The notes beneath the pieces are model-generated. The model searched no databases. It worked only from the letters and a program-made list of their open reading frames with translations, and was not told the origin of the DNA. From the NCBI GenBank assembly GCA_947581665.1, contig CANPVI010000023.1, forward strand, positions 1-12,749: 12,749 nt of DNA, written 5' to 3'. Made by a program: the position numbers and the translations under genes. Every line of letters begins with the position of its first letter. Within the stretch, counting starts at the first letter, position 1. Source of the DNA: an uncultured Atopobiaceae bacterium. GTDB taxonomy: Bacteria > Actinomycetota > Coriobacteriia > Coriobacteriales > Atopobiaceae. This document shows, one piece after another, positions 6,664-12,749 of the stretch.

Positions 6664-6762
6664 GCAGCTCAAGGCTTGCGCCTTGAGCTGCGTATTAGCC
6701 CTCCGGATGGACTGCGGTCCAGACGGCCGAAGACCACGGCCATCTGGAACCTTGCCATCCGG
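6664..6762 (-). repeat. Two-hairpin palindromic repeat, copy 2
   Basis: Read on the minus strand, the outer stem CCGGATGG/CCATCCGG (6762-6755, 6710-6703) encloses the same inner stem and loop as copy 1, with one extra bulged base at 6749. After 11 nt comes hairpin B, GCAGCTCAAGGC/GCCTTGAGCTGC with a 4-nt loop (6691-6664). It lies downstream of clpB in the same direction and faces copy 3; the two B hairpins are 12 nt apart. It may form the 3' end of the chaperone transcript, but no T tract supports intrinsic termination. Confidence 0.8.
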
Positions 6763-6780
6763 TCCAACATATCTGCGCAA

Positions 6781-6816
6781 GTCCGGATACCACGCGCATC
6801 CGAGACCTTGCCATCC
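6781..6816 (-). repeat. Decayed partial copy of the two-hairpin repeat (copy 4)
   Basis: On the minus strand GGATGGCAAGGT (6816-6805) is identical to the matching stretch of copy 2 and is followed by GATG, then CGTGGT and a CCGGAC segment, as in the inner stem and loop. A short stem, GTC-T-CGGAT with ATCCGGAC, remains around a 9-nt loop. The outer stem partner and hairpin B are missing. It sits 29 nt past the clpB stop codon and directly before copy 2, so the two look like a tandem duplication with one member decayed. Confidence 0.5.
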
Positions 6817-6844
6817 TGGGCAACGTATTTGGTGCGGGTTTGGA

Positions 6845-9496
<2,652 letters not shown>

Positions 9497-9559
9497 GGAT
9501 GCCTCCGTATGAGGTTCGAGTTTCGTTTCGGTTTCGCATGCGGCGAAGCGCGCGCGTGG

Positions 9560-10018
9560 CTAGCTGCGCGCGCCGTCGCCCGATCCCTCGCTGAGAAGCC
9601 CGCGAAGGATCTCCGCCGGGCTCTTGCCGTCGTAGGGCGCGAGCTCGGTGATGGTGAGGCGGCTCTTGAGCTCGTGCATCTCGCGAGTCATGTCGCGAAG
9701 CTGGGCGCGGAGCCTATCGATCTCGATCTCCGCCTCCTCGGCCTGCTCGGCCATGTCGAGGATGCGCACGACGCCCGCGAGGTTGATGCCCTCGCTCGTG
9801 AGCTGGCCGATGAGGTTCAGGCGATCGATATCGGCCTGCGAGTAGAGCCGGGTGTTTCCGCGTGAGCGCCCGGGCTGCACGAGCCCCTTCGCCTCGTAGA
9901 CGCGAAGGGTCTGCGGGTGCATGCCCGTGAGCTGCGCGGCGACGCTGATCATGTAGAGCGGGCGGTGGCGCCGGTTGGCTCCGTTGCCATCGCTCGGCTC
10001 TGGAACCTGAGGGTTCAT
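9560..10018 (-). CDS. hspR: Heat-shock repressor HspR (MerR family)
   Basis: The product has 152 residues. A MerR-type winged helix-turn-helix spans about 20-68, with the typical run HPQTLRVYEAKGLVQP at 34-49 and RGNTRLYS at 53-60; a coiled-coil dimerisation helix follows at about 85-122. MerR metal-sensing cysteines are absent, as expected for HspR. In Streptomyces and mycobacteria HspR binds inverted HAIR sites upstream of dnaK and clpB with DnaK as co-repressor, so heat-released DnaK demand relieves repression. The same autoregulation is inferred here; the dnaK promoter lies outside the window. The ATG at 10018 has AAAGGA 7 nt upstream, and the gene sits 64 nt after dnaJ and 63 nt before clpB. 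I saw no HAIR-type operator in the hspR-clpB gap, so clpB is probably co-transcribed. Confidence 0.95.
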   Translation of the reverse strand: MNPQVPEPSDGNGANRRHRPLYMISVAAQLTGMHPQTLRVYEAKGLVQPGRSRGNTRLYSQADIDRLNLIGQLTSEGINLAGVVRILDMAEQAEEAEIEIDRLRAQLRDMTREMHELKSRLTITELAPYDGKSPAEILRGLLSEGSGDGARS

Positions 10019-10082
10019 GGACGTTCCTTTCGCTCGGCGAGCTCGCCTTCCTCGGCGCCCGCCTTAGATGAGGCGCTCCGCC

Positions 10083-11054
10083 CTACGCCTGTCGTGCCTT
10101 TGCCCAGAAGTCCTCGCGCCACGCGATGGCGTCCGCGTCGCGCGCGGCTTCCAACGCCTCCCGCTCTTCCCTGGAGAGCTCCTCGGGAACCTCGATGCGC
10201 ACCGTCACGAGGAGGGCGCCGTTCTGGCCCTTCCTCTTCACGTTTGGCGCGCCGAGGTCCTTGAAGCGGAAGGTCTTGCCCTCCTGCGTGCCGGCCGGCA
10301 CGCGCAGGCGCACCGTCTGGCCCCTCGGGGTGGGGATCTCCACCGTGGCGCCGAGTGCGGCCTCGTAGATGGAGATCGGCAGGTCCATGCGCACGTCCGC
10401 TCCGTCGCGCGAGAAGATCGGGTGCTCGGCCACGTGCGTGGTGATCACGAGGTCGCCGCGCTCGCCGCCGTTCGCGCCGTACTCGCCGCGCTTCTTGTAG
10501 CGGAGCTTTCCGCCCTCGACGGCCCCTGCGGGGATCTTCACCGTGAGCGACTGCTCGTCGCCCGTGGAGGGGATGCGGTAGGTGATCTTTCGCTGGACGC
10601 CCTCGAGCGCCTCGGAGAAGGACACCTCGATGGACAGCGTGAGGTCGCCGCCCTTCGCGGGTCGTGCGGAGCGCCCCTGGCCGCCGAAGATGCTCGAGAA
10701 GTCGAAGCCGGAGAATCCGCCGCCCTCTGCCGCTTGCGCGCCGCCGGAAAAGCCGGAGAAGATGTCTGCCCAATCGCCGGCGTTCACCGTCGTGGTGTAG
10801 GCGCGCCCACGGCCGCCGTTTCCGCCGAAGTCGGCCCCCGGGATGCCGCCGAACATGAGGATCTGGTCGTACTCTTTGCGTTTCTCGGGGTCGGAGAGGG
10901 TATCGTAGGCCTCGGAGATCTCCTTGAACTTCTCCTCGTCGCCGCCCGCGTCGGGGTGGTGCTTCTGCGCGAGCTTGCGGAAGGCCTTCTTGATCTCGTC
11001 TTCGGAGGCGTCACGCTTGACGCCGAGGACGTCGTAGAAGTTCTTCGTTGCCAT
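10083..11054 (-). CDS. dnaJ: J-domain co-chaperone without zinc finger (class B DnaJ, CbpA-like)
   Basis: The product has 323 residues. An N-terminal J domain (about 4-68) carries the HPD motif at 33-35 that triggers DnaK ATP hydrolysis. A Gly/Phe-rich linker follows (about 69-127), then two beta-barrel substrate-binding domains (about 136-290) and a charged C-terminal helix. The four CxxCxGxG repeats of class A DnaJ are absent; no cysteine occurs in the protein. It therefore resembles CbpA or Hsp40 class B proteins, which deliver substrates to DnaK. The ATG at 11054 follows GGAGG with a rather long 11-nt gap; no better in-frame start is seen. Its place between grpE and hspR makes it the operon's J-protein. 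The symbol dnaJ follows position; by sequence cbpA would also fit. Confidence 0.95.
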   Translation of the reverse strand: MATKNFYDVLGVKRDASEDEIKKAFRKLAQKHHPDAGGDEEKFKEISEAYDTLSDPEKRKEYDQILMFGGIPGADFGGNGGRGRAYTTTVNAGDWADIFSGFSGGAQAAEGGGFSGFDFSSIFGGQGRSARPAKGGDLTLSIEVSFSEALEGVQRKITYRIPSTGDEQSLTVKIPAGAVEGGKLRYKKRGEYGANGGERGDLVITTHVAEHPIFSRDGADVRMDLPISIYEAALGATVEIPTPRGQTVRLRVPAGTQEGKTFRFKDLGAPNVKRKGQNGALLVTVRIEVPEELSREEREALEAARDADAIAWREDFWAKARQA

Positions 11055-11113
11055 GGCGCTGGATGCCTCCTCTCAGTGGTTCGTCGTTTCTGGGTCTTTT
11101 GGGTTCTGGTGCG

Positions 11114-11821
11114 TTAGTCGTGCGTTTCCTGGGGGCGGGTGGGGCCTCCCACGGACACCTGCACCATGGCCGGGCGAATGACCTTGCCGCCCATGGCGTA
11201 GCCGAGGCGAAGGACCGCCGTCACGGTGTCCGCGTAGGCCTCGGAATCCTCGAGCGTGCCCACCGCCTGGCTCTCGAGCGCATCGAACGGCTCGCCGAGG
11301 GGATCGATCACGCGCACGCCGTTCTTCTCGAAGACGGAGAGGATCTTCGCGCGCACCGCGGAGACGCCCTGCGCAAGGGCTTGGGCCGCCTCGCTCTCGC
11401 CGTGTTCGGCGTGCTCGATCGCACGCTCGAGGTCGTCCACGGCGGGCAGGAGCGCTTCGATCACGCTCTCGGCCGCGCGCTCCCGCTCGGCAACGCGCTC
11501 TTGCGCGGTGCGCTTGCGGAAGTTATCCCAGTCGGCCTGGAGGCGCTGGTAGCGGGCCTCGGCCTCGTCGGCCCTCGCCTGCGCGGAGAGGGCCTCGTCC
11601 TGCGTTTCGGCGAGCTCGGCGAGGAGGCGATCGCGCTCCTCCTTGAGCTTTCCCGCGTCCTTCTTGATATCGTCGGCCGCGGCTTGCTCGCCCGCGCGGA
11701 TGGCGGCTTCCACGAGCTCGGGATCGAGGTCCTCGGGCAGCTCCACCTCGTTCGGCTCCACGCCTTCCTCGAGGGGCTCTTCGCCCTCGGTGCCCGGATC
11801 GTTTCGAAAGTTCTTCTTCAT
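11114..11821 (-). CDS. grpE: GrpE, nucleotide-exchange factor of DnaK
   Basis: The product has 235 residues. An acidic, probably disordered N-terminus (1-45) is followed by a long alpha-helical coiled coil (about 45-120) used for dimerisation and heat sensing. The family motif DNFRKR is at 99-104, and the C-terminal beta domain that pries open the DnaK nucleotide site spans about 165-225, ending in GKVIRPAMVQV at 212-222. The usual FDP..HEAV segment reads FDALESQAV at 179-187, a modest deviation. GAGGAG lies 6 nt before the ATG. The gene is 73 nt after dnaK and 59 nt before dnaJ, and it shares their transcript by inference. Confidence 0.96.
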   Translation of the reverse strand: MKKNFRNDPGTEGEEPLEEGVEPNEVELPEDLDPELVEAAIRAGEQAAADDIKKDAGKLKEERDRLLAELAETQDEALSAQARADEAEARYQRLQADWDNFRKRTAQERVAERERAAESVIEALLPAVDDLERAIEHAEHGESEAAQALAQGVSAVRAKILSVFEKNGVRVIDPLGEPFDALESQAVGTLEDSEAYADTVTAVLRLGYAMGGKVIRPAMVQVSVGGPTRPQETHD

Positions 11822-11840
11822 GTTGGCTCCTCAGGGGGTA

Positions 11841-11869
11841 CCCCGGGGGACGCAACGCATCCCCCGGGG
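11841..11869 (-). promoter_or_regulatory. Strong intercistronic hairpin between dnaK and grpE
   Basis: On the minus strand CCCCGGGGGATGC pairs with GCGTCCCCCGGGG around a GTT triloop: 12 Watson-Crick pairs and one G-U pair. It starts 25 nt after the dnaK stop codon and ends 19 nt before the grpE start codon. There is no T tract, so full termination is unlikely. A plausible role is protecting the dnaK 3' end or partly reducing grpE expression, so that DnaK exceeds GrpE. Confidence 0.65.
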
Positions 11870-11894
11870 CGAGAGAGAGGACGTTGGGAGGGGA

Positions 11895-12749
11895 CTACTT
11901 GTCGTCGTCGACGACCTCGTAGTCGGCATCCACCACGTCGTCATCGCCGGAGCCCGGCTGCGACGCGTTGTCGTTCTGGACGTTGGAGTACACGACCTCG
12001 GCGAGGCGGTGACCAACCTGCTGCAGCTTCTCGGAAGCGGCGCGGATGGCGTCCACGTCGTTGCCCTCGAGGGCCTGCTTCGCCTCCGCCACGGCGGCGT
12101 CGGCCTCGGCCTTCATGTCCGCGGGAACCTTGTCCCCGAGATCGGCCACGGTCTGCTCGGTGGAGTAGGCGAGGCTGTCGAGCTGGTTCTTGGCCTCGAC
12201 CTGCTCCTGGCGGCGCTTGTCCTCCTCGGCGTTGGCCTCGGCGTCCTTGACCATGCGATCGACTTCGTCATCGGAGAGCGCGGTGGAGCCGGAGATGGTG
12301 ATCTGCTGCTCCTTGCCGGTGCCGAGGTCCTTTGCGGAGACCTTCACGATGCCGTTCGCGTCGATGTCGAAGGTCACTTGGATCTGCGGCACGCCACGCA
12401 TGGCGGCCGGGATGCCGGTGAGCTGGAAGCGCCCGAGGCTCTTGTTGTCGGCGGCCATGTTGCGCTCGCCCTGCAGGACGTTGATCTCCACGGAGGTCTG
12501 GTTGTCGGCCGCGGTCGAGTAGATCTCGGTCTTGCTCGTGGGGATCGTGGTGTTGCGGTCGATCATGCGGGTCATCACGCCGCCGAGCGTCTCCACGCCA
12601 AGCGAAAGCGGGGTGACGTCGAGCAGGAGGATCCCCGAGACGTCGCCGGTGAGCACGCCGGCCTGCACGGCGGCGCCGTCGGCCACGACCTCGTCCGGGT
12701 TCACGCCCATGTTCGGCTGCTTGCCGGTGATGGTCTTCACGAGCTCCTG
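11895..12749 (-). CDS. dnaK: Chaperone DnaK (Hsp70), C-terminal part, cut by the window edge
   Basis: The visible 284 residues align with the last 45 percent of Hsp70; the start lies beyond position 12749. They begin in the end of the ATPase domain (NPDEVVADGAAVQAG), continue through the conserved interdomain linker (ILLLDVTPLSLG), the substrate-binding beta domain (VLQGER, DNKSLG, FDIDANGIVKVSAKD) and the helical lid, and end in an acidic tail with DVVDADYEVVDDDK, close to the DDVVDAEFEEV tail of other bacterial DnaK proteins. The EEVD-like tail is known to aid client folding. DnaK binds unfolded proteins in an ATP cycle driven by the J-protein and GrpE encoded next to it, and hands aggregates to ClpB. 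It is the first visible gene of the operon. No break is seen. Confidence 0.97.
   Translation of the reverse strand, partial: QELVKTITGKQPNMGVNPDEVVADGAAVQAGVLTGDVSGILLLDVTPLSLGVETLGGVMTRMIDRNTTIPTSKTEIYSTAADNQTSVEINVLQGERNMAADNKSLGRFQLTGIPAAMRGVPQIQVTFDIDANGIVKVSAKDLGTGKEQQITISGSTALSDDEVDRMVKDAEANAEEDKRRQEQVEAKNQLDSLAYSTEQTVADLGDKVPADMKAEADAAVAEAKQALEGNDVDAIRAASEKLQQVGHRLAEVVYSNVQNDNASQPGSGDDDVVDADYEVVDDDK

Noticed and set aside
6477..6844. CRISPR array or tRNA in the repeat-rich intergenic region
   Set aside because: The repeats are inverted and unequal, without regular spacers, and no cloverleaf or T-loop consensus was seen.

Overview
The window is GC-rich, tightly coding DNA that best fits an actinobacterium of the class Coriobacteriia (Olsenella/Atopobium/Collinsella-like; the genus is a guess). 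The reasons are the gene order dnaK-grpE-dnaJ-hspR-clpB with a MerR-type HspR repressor, and a large secreted protein ending in DUF5648-type repeats, which are common in surface proteins of gut Coriobacteriia.

Layout. Positions 1-151 hold no gene I can support, only a GC-rich hairpin just past the surface-protein gene. From 152 to 3811 (minus) lies a 1219-residue secreted protein with a signal peptide, a repetitive beta-helix-like region, InlB-like modules and three C-terminal DUF5648-type repeats. Positions 3812-4902 are about 1.1 kb of non-coding DNA rich in inverted repeats: a structured leader for the surface gene, a nested palindrome at 4366-4476 and one copy of a two-hairpin repeat at 4584-4681. 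A plus-strand gene for an unrecognised 211-residue protein (4903-5538) meets a minus-strand patatin-like lipase gene (5535-6476) tail to tail, with overlapping stop codons. Positions 6477-6844 are non-coding and hold two inverted full copies and one decayed copy of the same two-hairpin repeat. From 6845 to the right edge the minus strand carries the heat-shock operon in the transcribed order dnaK (5' part outside the window), grpE, dnaJ, hspR, clpB, with 59-73 nt gaps.

How the genes work together. DnaK, its nucleotide-exchange factor GrpE and a J-protein form the Hsp70 machine, and ClpB is the disaggregase that works with it. HspR is the expected repressor of the operon and is known in related systems to use DnaK as co-repressor. 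The encoded DnaJ has no zinc finger. A strong hairpin separates dnaK from grpE and may favour DnaK output. The lipase could be reached by read-through from clpB, but 368 nt of hairpins lie between.

The most notable signal is not a protein. Three copies of a roughly 95-nt element, plus a decayed fourth, share two consecutive stem-loops. The stem sequences differ between copies but stay complementary, while one loop (GTGGTCTTC) and a strand (ACCGCAG) are invariant. Two copies face each other between clpB and the lipase gene, as in bacterial interspersed REP-type repeats. I do not recognise the family; it could be a mobile palindromic repeat or a structured RNA.
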